A model generated the notes under the pieces. That model had not been told where the DNA came from. It made no database searches and saw nothing but the letters and a program-made list of their open reading frames with translations. The position numbers and the translations under genes were made by a program. 64,000 bases of DNA, from contig CM044965.1 in NCBI GenBank assembly GCA_024516035.1, positions 28,384,919-28,448,918 of the forward strand, read 5' to 3'. Of the stretch, positions 22,335-34,500 are shown piece after piece. Numbering within the stretch: position 1 is the stretch's first letter; each line of letters opens with the position of its first letter. This DNA comes from Bactericera cockerelli (lineage: Eukaryota; Arthropoda; Insecta; Hemiptera; Triozidae).

Positions 22335-22576
22335 TCATTCTTGAAGGAAACTCAGTTTCAATTGATTCTCAATGCCATGGTCATTATGAGTTCTAAATCT
22401 AACTAACGACTTGTTGTATAACTTTTCTCTCGTGATAATTTTATTGTTATAGACTATTGCCATCAATACTGGAACTAACATGCAAAATGCGGATACAATT
22501 CTAACGGGTAGGTATACTTTCATGTATGAAGGTGCCTCCACTAACTCTAAATAGTTCTCATCTTGATCTTGTGCCT
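22335..22576 (-). CDS. Unrecognised terminal exon with a membrane segment
   Basis: On the minus strand a good acceptor ('gtttctctctctattggtag') precedes an open frame of about 80 codons ending in TGA at 22335-22337. It encodes AQDQDENYLELVEAPSYMKV, then a hydrophobic stretch (YLPVRIVSAFCMLVPVLMAI, likely transmembrane), then a charged tail with NNKIITREKL and FRTHNDHGIENQLKLSFLQE. Amino-acid composition looks protein-like and the region is free of repeats, unlike its surroundings. No family is recognised. Upstream exons would lie at higher coordinates (see findings for 23060-23400). It could be the 3' end of a small membrane-protein gene, a gene relic or a chance frame. Confidence 0.35.
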
Positions 22577-22779
22577 CTACCAATAGAGAGAGAAACAATC
22601 AATAATTTAATGAAATTAGTGAGGAACTGCTAGCTATGAAAATTGCCAATGGTACAGTTAAGTTACCTTACACCAAACAACTAAGCTGTACTAAAGAAAA
22701 CTCTTTCTTTGTTGTTGATCAATTTCAAAAATATTAAAATATATTCTAAATAAACTTATCTTCTTTCTTTTTTTTTTTT

Positions 22780-22998
22780 TTAAGTGGGGTTTAACGTCGC
22801 TTTCAACTGCCATGGTCATATCACGACGGGGGTTTTACCCTCCATTCGCAGGAAACTCACAAACCTGCTACTCACATTGACCTCACCCAGCCTGAGTGGG
22901 GCCGGGAAAAGCCAGCGTCACGAGAATTAGAATTTGAATGGTCACCCATCCAAGTCTTAACCTCGCTGGATGTCGCTTAACTTCGGTGTTCTGAAGGT
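22780..22998 (-). repeat. 5S-derived SINE
   Basis: A well preserved body on the plus strand: 'ttaacgtcgctttcaactgc', 'cacgacgggggttttaccct', 'cacccagcctgagtggggcc', 'ggtcacccatccaagtctta', 'acctcgctggatgtcgctta'. It stops within the 5S head after 'acttcggtg'. Confidence 0.82.
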
Positions 22999-23837
22999 AT
23001 CTTCTTTCTTGTTCCTCTGATTCTTATACTGTCTGATTCCAGAAAAGACATTATATAATTATTGTGTCTCGACATTCAACCTTCTTCACCACTGTCCGTA
23101 GCTCCTGCTCTATATCCTGCTCATTCTGTCTGCACTTGTCCTAAGAAAACTACGACAATATTATTTCATTTTTCACACAGTGATTTCTTCATTTCTTAAA
23201 AAAAACGTACCTATACTCGTATGCCCATACCAATGTTAATGTGAATATCTTGTTGTTAATGTGAGTAGTTTATTAGTTTGTTCCGTCCAACCATTGTTTG
23301 TTGAAATATCACAGGTTTCTTCCACCACCCTGATACAATTACACAAATAGAAGTGGTGCTGTATTTAGACTAAAAAAACTGTACAATCTAAGGTCTGTAG
23401 AAAATAGTCGGTTAGTTATTCATTGTTTTGATTCAGAAACATACAACACCGATTAAACGTAGGCACAGATCAAGTTATACACCCACAACCACCAACCCAT
23501 TGTTATAAGAAGCCGGATCTATTTTTGATCTCATTATGTCGTTCGTTGTGTATTCGTTATGTATAAAACTTCAATTATACCAGTTTCTGATAGCGCACTT
23601 AAGTATATTCATGTGAAAAAAGAGTTGGTGGTCTGTCCTTAGATAAGTAGTTATCAAAGGTAAGGGTAAGACACAGATGACGTCATTTGAGTTGGCACTC
23701 GCTTCCAGTGACCTTGACAGAGAAATTATTAGGAACTAGCAGAGGTACCCGGCCCCTGTGCTCTACAAGGTTGAAACATATCACTTTCATCTCAATACCA
23801 CATTTCTTTCAAATTTCACTCCGAAGTCAACCTCTAT

Positions 23838-23950
23838 AGCTCGATTTATAGGCGGTGGACTCGTAACCTGGAGGTCGGTCGTTCGAATTCTAAGTAACAT
23901 AAAAATTTAGTACGACGAGTTTGACTAGTTGTAAAATCACTATTGTGATT
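23838..23950 (+). repeat. tRNA-headed SINE, family C
   Basis: 'agctcgatttataggcggtg', 'gactcgtaacctggaggtcg' and B box 'cgttcgaattc', then 'cgagtttgactagttg'. Confidence 0.55.
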
Positions 23951-23967
23951 AACATAGATAAATATTC

Positions 23968-24172
23968 TGGTTGTCAAGTGGTTAACGCACTAGTCTGGTA
24001 GTTCAGGTAGCGTAGGGATCCGTTGGTTCGAATCCCACCCAGTGCATGAATTTTTCCTCATTCATTTGAGTTTGTGACCACATAATAATAAGACTCTGAG
24101 GGTTAGGTGGTAGAAAATGCTTTGAACATTAACCTCGCCTGGTTGTTAGCTTCCTCTAAGGAGTGTTTTTGA
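23968..24172 (+). repeat. tRNA-derived SINE, family A
   Basis: 'ctggttgtcaagtggttaac', B box 'ttggttcgaatcccacccag', core 'gaccacataataataagact' and tail 'cattaacctcgcctgg'. Confidence 0.85.
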
Positions 24173-24239
24173 TAACTTTAATGGGATTATCATAATATTT
24201 ACTCATATTCTCAAGACTAGTAAGTCAGCGTCGCGTCGC

Positions 24240-24440
24240 GTCGATGGCACGTTGAATACATGCACCAGTTCTCGTACCGTCACTCAAGTTAAGCAACGTC
24301 CAGCGAAACAAACTTGGACGAATGATCATTTAAATTTTAACCCTCGTGATTCTCTATTCTCGGCCCAACCTAGGCTGGGTGAGCTGAATGGTAATTTTTC
24401 AGCGGTTAGAGGTTAAAACTTCCGTCTCGATACACTCTTC
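24240..24440 (+). repeat. 5S-derived SINE
   Basis: 'gatggcacgttgaatacatg', 'ccagttctcgta', 'aagttaagcaacgtccagcg', then 'aggctgggtgagc'. It is a complete but diverged copy. Confidence 0.78.
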
Positions 24441-24559
24441 TACACATACTCGAACTAGCAACTGTAAGGAGAAGAATATTGTAAATATTATTATTATTAT
24501 TATTGTTGGTATTCAATTTCCAATATAGTCCACGCCCAGCGGCTCTGCACGCGTCCCAG

Positions 24560-24800
24560 CGACCTTGAATGACCTTGATTACCGGTAAGTAGAGAGAGAG
24601 AAAGAGAAAATAAATCAGTAACTGGAAGTAAAACTGCATCCACTAAGAATAAGATAAAGATAAAGGCAGAGAGAAAGAGAGAGATAAAAGATAAATAGAA
24701 TACAATCGAAAAAGAGGGATTAAGAATCACGATGTAGAAAGAGAGAGAGAGAGAGAATAAGATATTAGGATAGGTAACTAGAAATAAATGAGAGAGAAGG
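24560..24800. repeat. GA-rich microsatellite region
   Basis: Several (ga)n tracts, including 'gagagagagagaga' near 24742, are interspersed with 'agataaag'. Hydrophobic minus-strand frames here are artefacts of the simple sequence. Confidence 0.7.
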
Positions 24801-25106
24801 CAGGCAAGATATTTGATATCATATAGTGCATAATGTTCATTGTCATGTAACTGTACAAGTTAGTAAAGGCTACCGTAATATGAAGAAGGAAGCAAAGGTA
24901 CTGCGAGTTTTAAGTTCGAACACCAGATTATACGTTTAATGAGATAGTTACATAATGAAAGTCAACTACACGCAGGTACGAGTATATTTGAACGGTAGAT
25001 AGGGAAAACTACGTAATAGATATCTTCTTAATAGCAATACAACCATCAGCGTCCAGCAGTCTTGCTGGAGGAGATTACCCGAAGAACAAATACTAGCTTC
25101 TTAGCA

Positions 25107-25335
25107 AGTGTCGATGGTACGTTGAATACACTAGTTCTCGTTATGTCACTGAAGTTGAACAACGACCAGCGAGGATAAGACTTGGATGCTCGTGGAGGCT
25201 GCCTATTCCCGGTGCAACCAAGGCTGGATGAGGTTCATGTGGGTAGCCGGTCAGTGAGTTTCCAACGAATGGAGGGTAAAACCCCTATCTCGACATGAGC
25301 TCGGCAGTTGAAAGGGGTGTTAAACCCCAAAACAT
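25107..25335 (+). repeat. 5S-derived SINE, full length
   Basis: Head 'gtacgttgaatacactagtt', 'ctcgttatgtcactgaagtt', 'gacttggatgctcg', then body 'aaggctggatgaggttcatg', 'gtgagtttccaacgaatgga' and 'gcagttgaaaggggtgttaa'. It shows the whole element in sense orientation. Confidence 0.85.
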
Positions 25336-26072
25336 AACATAAAAAACTTTCTTGACGGACCAATAATTTGCAGATTGAAGAAATGGTACCCAACATCAAC
25401 AGATTGGGAAAAACGTTTACTCTGTTGGGAAATCGAATGCAAGACTTTTGATATTCAGAACTTTGAGTTCCGTCCGATTGTTTTACTGTTGGCAGCATGC
25501 TAGTAATCAAGTTTGTTGTCAGTTATCATCATTGAACAGGAAATATGTGACCACCGAAGAATGTTATAGGTATTTATTTATACCATATTTTATCTGTACC
25601 AAGATAGAACCTACGTTGAAAATGTTAGATAATAATAATATTAACATAAAATAACAAATCTTGAAATGCTTGTAAATCCGGGACGAATTAAACGCCTTGG
25701 GCATTCATTACAGGAGCTTTTCTTCCTTCTTCATAATTATTATCATAATCACCATTATATTCAACTCTAGAATGACCCTGGACTCAAAGGAACAAGCGCT
25801 ATCTGTTCTGTTCTGTTTATACTGATCTGTTCACCTGTAACTTGAGGACTAAAGTGAAATATTGATTTCTCCAAGTGTTTCCAGCCTCATCGATACTGCG
25901 GAATAGATTGTATAACTGCTCTGATAGGATGGGTTTCTCTAACCTTTACTCTGTTTTTTTTTTTTTTCTAATCTAAATCTCGGGAAGAAAGAGATGGAGA
26001 AATGTGTCAACACTATATTCATACGCCGAAAGTCTCATGGAGACGATTCTTGTGAGCACAGTTCATCGCGGC

Positions 26073-26205
26073 GATAATAATATCGCTTTATTTATACTGA
26101 CCGATTAGTACCAATGAGTTCCATTATTCCAGCAGAGAGCCCAAGATGTGGTCAAATCCCAATTGTCATATCCTGGTTTGGTTTTGAACCAGAGGGACTG
26201 AAAAT
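26073..26205 (-). repeat. tRNA-headed SINE, family B, 5' truncated
   Basis: The plus strand shows 'tatcgctttatttatactg', 'ccattattccagcaga', 'gatgtggtcaaatccc' and 'gtcatatcctggtttgg'. The tRNA head is mostly lost. Confidence 0.6.
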
Positions 26206-26409
26206 TTCCAGGAGTGCAACGAGGTAATGACTAATGGTACCTGCATGTTGGGTACATTACCTCATGGAGGTTGGATGGAACTAGTGTACCACCTATGACA
26301 TTTTATGCGTAAAACATGCATATTATTATGAACTGTATTAATCGTACTGAAAGTTCATGAAACAAAAACTTACACTTGAGCTACAATATAACGGGAAATT
26401 CTTGAAAGT

Positions 26410-26515
26410 CTTTTGAATTTGAATTTGAATGGGTTTACTTTATTTTACATAGTTGGTACATACATGGATACATACATGGTACAAAATCTATTTAGATAAT
26501 TTTTTATCTACTTTC
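26410..26515 (-). repeat. Probable LINE 3' end
   Basis: On the minus strand 'aaataaagtaaacccattca' is followed by (aattca)n. This resembles the polyadenylation-like end and short-repeat tail of a non-LTR element. No coding sequence remains. Confidence 0.35.
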
Positions 26516-26943
26516 AACAATTAGATACGTTTTCTTTAGATAAAAATTCACATTTTATCTAAAAAAAAACGCAAAATTAAGATAATCGGAAACCCTTCCC
26601 AAAATTTGCACCGATATATTATGTACCGATATACTGGTCACAATAATAGATTTAACTAGGTCGCAGTGTTAATTGTTTGGGTTTTACTGAAAACCCTGCA
26701 ACCAGATCAGATAATAATAAATAATATTATGTATTGTAAAATTCATGAGGGCAGTGGACTTTCTTAAGGAAAATTCTCACAGGAAAATAATTATATTAAA
26801 AAAAGTTCAGGAGATAATAATTCTATTGAGAGGAAAATGAGATATTTGTACCAACGACCGGTCACGACTGAAACAGGAAATCATAACCATCATTTTCCTG
26901 TTAAAGAAATAGAGATAAAATTGAGTCTTATTGCAAAATTTAT

Positions 26944-27140
26944 ACGAGTTCGATCAATAAGGTGGCGGACTCGTATCCAGAAGGTCAGTGGTTCGAATCC
27001 CTTGTATGGTAAATATTTAGTAAGGCGGCCGACCTCAGTAGCTTGATCCATAAGGCAGCAGACTTGTGACCTGGAGGTCGGTGGTTCAAGTCCTAGTTTC
27101 AGCGTAGATTTAGTAAAGTGGGTTTGAGTAGTTGGGATAT
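26944..27140 (+). repeat. Two tandem family C SINE heads
   Basis: First copy 'aataaggtggcggactcgta' with 'gtggttcgaatcccttgta'. Second copy 'cataaggcagcagacttgtg' with 'ggtggttcaagtcctag' and 'gtgggtttgagtagttg'. Both show A- and B-box-like blocks about 35 bases apart. Confidence 0.6.
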
Positions 27141-27384
27141 CAGGAAAGTGTTTAAGACAAATATATGATACCTTATTTAGTAAGGCGAGTTTTCTATGAT
27201 TTGTGATATATAATATTAACATTATAAGCAGTGTGATTAACACAAAATTTATTATAATATTGTAGATTATGAGAAACTTTTTATACATATACTTTTTGTC
27301 ATTAATACTATTTATCATGTTCCCCACTACCCAAGTATTTGAGACTATTCAGTGGCCCACTTTCACCTTGATAATTAACCATAG

Positions 27385-27515
27385 TAATAATAATAATAAT
27401 AATAACACTAATGGTGAAAGGTAATCACCAGGCGAGGTTAATGCTCAAAACAATTTCTACCACCTAATCCTCAGAGTCTTATTATTATGTGGTCACAAAC
27501 TCAAATGAATGAGGT
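27385..27515 (-). repeat. tRNA-derived SINE, family A, 5' truncated
   Basis: The plus strand has 'ggtaatcaccaggcgaggtt', 'ctaatcctcagagtcttatt' and 'atgtggtcacaaactcaaa'. It ends before the tRNA head. Confidence 0.75.
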
Positions 27516-27841
27516 TGATGGTCCTCATAAAATATCAAAAGCAATGATGGAATGAACATCAAAAATACCTCGTACAAATGTTACTCCAAATTTTAGATAG
27601 GATTACCTATGTACGAGTGCAGTTGTGCACGAGATATTTGAGACTGTCTTTCATTTCAGACTATAGTGCGTTGTGATTGGTTGAAACTCCAACCTTAGGG
27701 ACAGTCTGGTTAATCTTCAACATTGTATTGTTATTAGTTGTAAGCTTAATAATGTAACTCTCGCGTTTTATAAAATGGACACGCAAGTTCGTAAATATTA
27801 TTTAAAAAAAAATAGATTCCTGGGATGAAACAGAAAACATG

Positions 27842-27912
27842 ATTGGTGTTACAATGGTTAAGGCACTGCGCTGGTTTAGTGATCCAGGTAGCATAAGGAT
27901 ACTTTGGTTGAA
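27842..27912 (+). repeat. Family A SINE head fragment
   Basis: 'acaatggttaaggcactgcg', 'tagtgatccaggtagcataa' and 'actttggttgaaa'. The body is missing, and a family B copy follows in opposite orientation. Confidence 0.5.
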
Positions 27913-27922
27913 ATAATATAAT

Positions 27923-28133
27923 AATAATAATAATATCGTCTTATTTATACTGCCCGATTAGGACTATTAAAGCCCCATTATTCCAGCAGTAAGCCCAAGA
28001 CGTATTATTATGTGGTAAAAATCCCAAATGGGAGGATAAATTGTCATGTCCCGGCTGGGTTTCGAACCCACGACCTCTGGAATCTCTGGATTCACAGAGT
28101 GCCGCCTTTACCACTGAGCTACCGGGACAGACA
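27923..28133 (-). repeat. tRNA-derived SINE, family B, full length
   Basis: On the minus strand: 'ccggtagctcagtggtaaag' (A box TAGCTCAGTGG), 'cgtgggttcgaaacccagcc' (B box), then 'ttaccacataataatacg', 'ctgctggaataatgggg' and 'cctaatcgggcagtataaat'. The tRNA part is well preserved, but the copy is one of many. Confidence 0.87.
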
Positions 28134-28409
28134 AGCATGGATTTACCCTTATTTATTAGAATCTTTGATCACATAATTATGGCTCTGAATCAAATTCTAG
28201 AATTAGGTAACTCCTTAACTCTATAATTAATAATAATAATTAATAGGTGTTTTTTTATATTACGCTTGTACATAAAGTGAACACCAAGCTCCAGATTTTC
28301 TCAACGGGGAAAGCACGACATGTCTCGCGCATTTTCTTATTTATGTCTGAATTAGACCCCGCCCACACGCTGAGGACTAGGAACTAAGAATAGTTGCACG
28401 CGGTGCCAA

Positions 28410-28452
28410 TATAAAACTGGTTGCACACGTTGAATGCTACCTAAAATCCAGT
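28410..28452 (+). promoter_or_regulatory. TATA promoter of small cuticle-type gene
   Basis: TATAAA at 28410-28415 ('gccaatataaaactgg'). The start is expected about 30 bases on, near 28440-28450 ('aaaatccagtgata'). The leader to the ATG at 28566 is about 120 bases. Confidence 0.6.
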
Positions 28453-28565
28453 GATAGCATTGCTCAGCAGTCGAAATTCAATTCGAGGCTCGAACCAGTT
28501 TCTTTAGTGTCGAAATATTGTGTCTGTTTTTTTTCGCAGTTGTAGGTTAACTTTTCCAAAACACC

Positions 28566-31500
28566 ATGTTCAAATTTGTAAGTATTATCAGATTGGTACA
28601 TTTTATTTTAAAGTAGGTAGTTTATTTATTTTATTTTTTGAGGCACGTACTTCAAATTTACATTGTTTTAGTTTTAGCTTTTAGTTATCAAATTTGTGGT
28701 TATCACTTTCGTGATATCACAACTACCCGAACTCGCTTTACTAAATCTACGCTAAATCCGGGGCTTGAACCACCGACTTCCAGGTTACAAGTACGACGCC
28801 TTATATTAAATTAATTTAATAAAGTCAATAGATTATTTTTAATAATAATAACTCATTTTAGTTAATGGTCAGCTTTCAAGAACAAATTAAAAAAAAAAAA
28901 ATGAAGTCAAAAAAAGAAAACCAGTAATTAAAGGAGGTGTAATAAATTTTCTCAACCTGACTGTTTCCGCAACCCACTGCACGGGGAATCAGCTAGTTAA
29001 TCGTTAATTTTGTACAACATTGTCTACAGTTTCGAGGAAGTTATAAGAAAATCAATCGTTTTCGTGTTGTAGAATTGCATAAGAAGAATATAATATCTCA
29101 GTTACTGTACGGGGTGGGTAATATTTTATTTTAATATTCTGTTCTAGAGGTGAAGCACGTAATTTTTTTTTTTATCAAAACCTACCTAATAAAAAAGAGG
29201 TTAATGGGGGTTATTTTTTTTTTTAATTTGCAGTCTGGTATCCCATTTTCAGTGACTCATTTTGCCTCGCCACGTTGCGAGATGTTTTGCAACGTTTCAT
29301 GCTACCATATTCCTTTATAATCAATTGAGGATGAATCCCATTGACTGAAACATTGCTTGAAACATTCTAAATTTCGTTCCAAAATGTTGCACTCAGTGGA
29401 ATTCCGGCTTAATATTGTGCTATTCACCTAATTGGATCATAATAATTAATTATGTTTTCTTATTATATAGGTGATTGTTGCACATTGCATAATCAAAAAA
29501 TTTCACGGCGTTCACAGGTATAAATTAGCTCTCTGCATACACTGCGCTATTCAGGCTCTTGCAGTGAATATTTCTGATACCACACTTTATAACTTCTGAC
29601 TTTTATTTCATGCTTCTTTTGTTGTTACGAAAGTGTAGGATGGCGTTGCATTTCGTCAAGTCGATTTATTGCCAGAACTCAAATCGTATCCCTTTCGGCA
29701 GTCAGTCAACTAACCGAATCACAAACTCATAAGAAAAATAGGATTACAAGGTCCCCCAAGTTTGAGTTTCAACAAATTGAAGTCCGATTTAAAGGATGGT
29801 CTGGCCTCTCTTTGTTGTAATCCTGAGTAGGGACATTGTGCTGGACACTTTCGGACTTACATTTTATTGTTAATGATTATTAACAATAAATTCCTTATTT
29901 CAATATTTTTCTGACATAGTATAAATCCTGCATTACGGTTCCAGAAAGCACAATAACTCATACTAGTCAGTAGTCAAATAGTATTTACAATCTTTCAGGA
30001 AATATCATGTTTTTAAATTCCTCAAATTTACATTCTTTCAGGAAATAGCATGTTTTTGAATTCCTCAAATTCATGAAGGTTGCTCATGGACTTGATTGGT
30101 CATTTACCATTTTACTTCCAAGAAATTTCTAATAATAGAAATCGGAGGTATCGTGTTCGTTTTTGTAAAAAGAAAATATTTTTTTGCTCCGATTTCAATT
30201 TTTTACATATCTGGACGTTTCATAACCTTCTGAGAAACTTTGGTTTTGTGTCTGTCGCTCTGTAACATTTCTTGTTACAGGCAAATCTCAGAAACTATCG
30301 AATGAATTTCCACGACATTTTGTAAACATATAGGAGACATTATGCAAACGGTCCCATTTTCAATTGATCAACTTCGCTTGACCACTAGCTTTTTACTTAA
30401 ACGCTTAGATCTCGTAAACGGTACACCCGATTTTATGAAATTTTGTATGTACAAATGTACATATATGCGTATTAGCGTTTTACATAGTGCATTTATATTT
30501 TTTTTTGTTAAATTTTGATTTAGCTCTGATATTTAAAAAAATCCAAAAATTTTGGACAAAACAGACAAAAAATAAGGTTCACGACTTGCCGATACAGAAT
30601 TTTTTGTAAAATCTAGAATGTAGAAAAAACGGTATTCTATCATATATTATAAAACAAATTAGAAGAAAATCGATTTAGCGATTTTGGAGATACAAGTGAT
30701 TTAGTATAAAAACTCAAAATTGCCACGTGTATACAATGTGAACCAATCACGAGGAAGTATTGTGTCCATAATAATTGGTAGTGTTTTTTGTTATTGTGTA
30801 TTGATTTGTACATCTAGTTCTTGATAAAATACGTGTATTGAATAGTAAATATCCAAGAAATAGAGTTATACCTAATAATTAAAAGGGACAATCGAAACGC
30901 GAAATTTTCTGTTTTACAAACAAAACAGTACGTTATATTTTTACAAGAACACCTTTTACGGCGTAAATTTTCTTGGCTGTCCTTTTCCAACACTGAAAAT
31001 GAAAACAGCGCCTTGTGCCTTTTGTTGCTTGCTCCTCTCTCACGTTTTGAAGTCTAATTATTCAACAGTCCCGTCACATGGCACGGCAGTGTGTCTGCTG
31101 GATTTTGCGCGTAGCATCTATTTCACATGTTTTGGCCGAATGTTCAAGGCGCTGCGCTTGTCTAGTAATCCAGATAGCGTAGGAATGCATTGGTTGGAAT
31201 CACACCCGATGTAAGAAGGCGTAATAGCACTGTGAGGGTTAGTTGGTAGAAAGCTTTAACCTCACCTAGTGATTGCCCTCCACTAGGTTGAGACGTTGAC
31301 CGCTAAATAATTGTATCAAATCAATTGCTGGACTCTGCTAGTCCTTCTTTAAGGACTAAAAGGCAGTATCTACCTATGACTGTAATAATTTTTAAAGGAT
31401 CTATTTGAGATGTTGAAATACATGTTTAATTTGTATAAAAGGTGCTTACTACCAACCTCAGGAGGACTCGACACGCGATCCTCAAAAATTGTAAAGAGAC

Positions 31501-34500
31501 GCTTCATCATTTGGAATTCAAAAGTTTTACGTTAATTTTGAAAAAATAAAATTACAATCTCTAACGATAGTACCCAGGAATCTTAAATCCTTTGCTGAAA
31601 TGTTTCAAATCCAGCCTCCGGGATGTAACGTTTATAACTTACTATACCCATGGTTCTTCACTGGTGCACTGGTAGTCAATTGGTTAACGCGCTAGTCTGG
31701 TAATCCAGGTAGCGTAGGGATCCGTTGGTTCGAATCCCACCCAGTGTATGAGAATTTCCTCAGAATTTGAGTTTGTGACCACATATTAATAAGACTCTTA
31801 GGGTTAGGTGGTAGAAAATGCTTTGAGCATTAACCTCGCCTGGTGATTACCTTCCACTAAAGAGTATTATTATTATTCTTCTTCCGATCATCGGTTTAGG
31901 CAGAATTTTCTGACAAAAAAATCTGTCAACTCCTAAGTAAAGAATACCCGAGGTTGACATTTCTGGTCCAACCGAGGCTGGGTGAGGTTCATGTGGGTGG
32001 CAGGTGGAACCTTTGTCCTCAATCAATCCTTGGTCATGGCAGGGAAGGGAGCCTAGACGTTGGATCTGGGCGACAGTACAGTTCTTCCACCGCAAGCGCT
32101 GTTATCCTGGGACCATGTCTAAATTGTCTAAGGGCCGAATCCCTTAACTCGGGCTGTAGTGCTCTGTGATTGGTTGAAATTAGCTTTAATCCTATTTCAT
32201 AATATGGCCCTAATTAGCATGCAAGCAATTATTATTTTGAGCACAAACTAAGCGGGGACAAAAAATTGTGATCCTGCTGGATTTACATAGATATATTAAT
32301 TTACATATTACCATGTCTGTGAAACAGCATTACTAAATTCACCGTGCCAAGAATTCGAACACCCGATCTTCAAGACAACAGTCCGCTGTTGAGCTTGGTG
32401 ATCTCGTCAACCTTGTAATGATCTGGGTATCCAAACCATAAAAACAAGTCATCTCTCTTGATTGGTTTATCGAATTCTCATCCCCAAGAAGAAAATATAA
32501 AGGTCAGACTTATTCCTCACTAATTGAGAGAATCAGTCGCGTGGAATAAAACTTGTCTTATTTACATCGTAGCTCCGGTAAGTGCCCAGGTGCCTTCATT
32601 AAATTCAAATCTCGAAACATCTTTGTTGAAATTATGAAAAACACTTTTCACAAAGTCTCCAATTATTTTTTTAACGCAGGACGAAAGTTGTAACCATAGA
32701 GGAGAAATAATTGTAGAGATGTCACCATAAGAAAAATTTCTTTGAAAAGCATGTTATTGAAAATATGTGGATTTCTTTTCATTTTTTATTTTCCCTAACC
32801 TACTTGGGGTTGGCATTGGTCAACCTGTTCTTCACGGTTGAGGTAGTGTGGTCCTTGCTAATTTGACGGCTAGATCATCTTAATTTCAACCCTATTTAGG
32901 ACACTAATTATTTGTCTTATTGCCTCTCGGCGTTACATGGCTGGTACCAGAATTATTTGTTTAAAGTCTCTTAGTGAGCCCCTTTATACAGTCATAATGG
33001 TAAATCGTAGGAATTTTAGACACCTGAGGCTTACATTCATTTAGAATTAGAGTGAAACGTGTGACTCTAAGGATGCGTATATCAACTGTATTAAACAAGG
33101 TGATAAATCTCTGACTAGTGCTAATGAACTGATTAGTGCTGATGGTAATATGAAGAAAAAAACTAGTATAGTAGTAGTATATTTAAAGGTGCTTACGGTA
33201 TTAATAAAACATTGAAATACAAACAAGAATATTTTTTTTATTTTAATATAACTATTATCTACTTACAAATAAATAGAGATCATTGAACTATCGTATTTTC
33301 TTCCACTGTATAATATTAACTCAAAAACCATTTTTCTTTTTCTTCTTTCCTTTTCCATTTCCTTTTCATTTATTAGAAGGAAAAAGCTGCAGTTCACTTT
33401 GGCCACACAATTGATTCTTATTTATGTATTATTTTTACTTACAATAATTATAATAACAGAATATTTATTTTACCAACAACAGAACTCAAAATGTGACTGA
33501 AATCGGAGACTAGAATTGGTTGAAATCGGAGACTAGAACGTTAGACATTAACCATTACACAAAGAGAGAAGAAGAAAAAAACAATTAATTAAAACAATAG
33601 CGATTATGCATTAGAATCATGAGAGTTATTATTATCATGTTCTTTTTTTAAATAAAGTAGCTTTCAATTCAACTGCATACTGATAGGGTTTTACCTTCCA
33701 TTTGCTGGAAACTCACAAACCAGCTACTCAAATCTCACCTAGCCTGAGAGGGGCCGGGAATAGCCAGCATCACGAGGGTTTGAATTTGAATGGTCACCCA
33801 TCCAATTCCTAGCCTCGCTGGACGTTGCTTAACTTCAGTGGCAGAACGAGAAAACTGGTGCATTCAACTTGCTATCGAAGCTGGCTTTTTATCATGTTTA
33901 TGACCAAGTATTTTAGGTGCAACTTCCATCGTATATCTATTCATTGGTTACATCAAACTTAAAAGTTCTTCCTTCTCTTTTTTCTCTCTATCTCTGTCTC
34001 TCTCTCTCACTTCTGAGACTCACTCTCTTTCCATCACGTGGTATCTACCGTGATGTTTTGTTGTCTGTATTGAATAGAATGGAAATCAACAAGGTTATAA
34101 TAGAATAGAAAGTTGCACATGATAGAGAGGACAATAGAATCTGATAGAATATTGCGTAGAAAACGAAAACTTTAGGAAAACTCGTGGATTCTTAGTAAAA
34201 ATTTAGATTTGTAACAATACTTTTATAGGTAAATAATAAAATTAATACATCGATGCAAAGGAACACCTGCTTTGTATATTCAAAGTTTAATGACTCCGCA
34301 TGTCATAGGATTTGACAGAACTTTGTTTACATTTGAAATACTTGCACACTCCATATTCCTTTGGCATTTGATGGTACACTATGCTCTGCTTTACATACAT
34401 TGGAGGTCAGGTGGTTAAGCCCTGAGGTGGTCAGGTGGTTAAGCACTGAGGTGGTCAGGTGGTTAAGCACTGAGGTAGTCAGGTGGTTAAGCACTGAGGT

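Noticed and set aside
26890..27327. 145-aa minus-strand protein
   Set aside because: The frame runs antisense through two family C SINE heads and AT-rich sequence. The apparent motifs are SINE-derived.
27923..28133. Functional tRNA gene
   Set aside because: A and B boxes are good, but the sequence continues into a SINE body and recurs many times. The same holds for 8522, 12967, 31664 and 46624.
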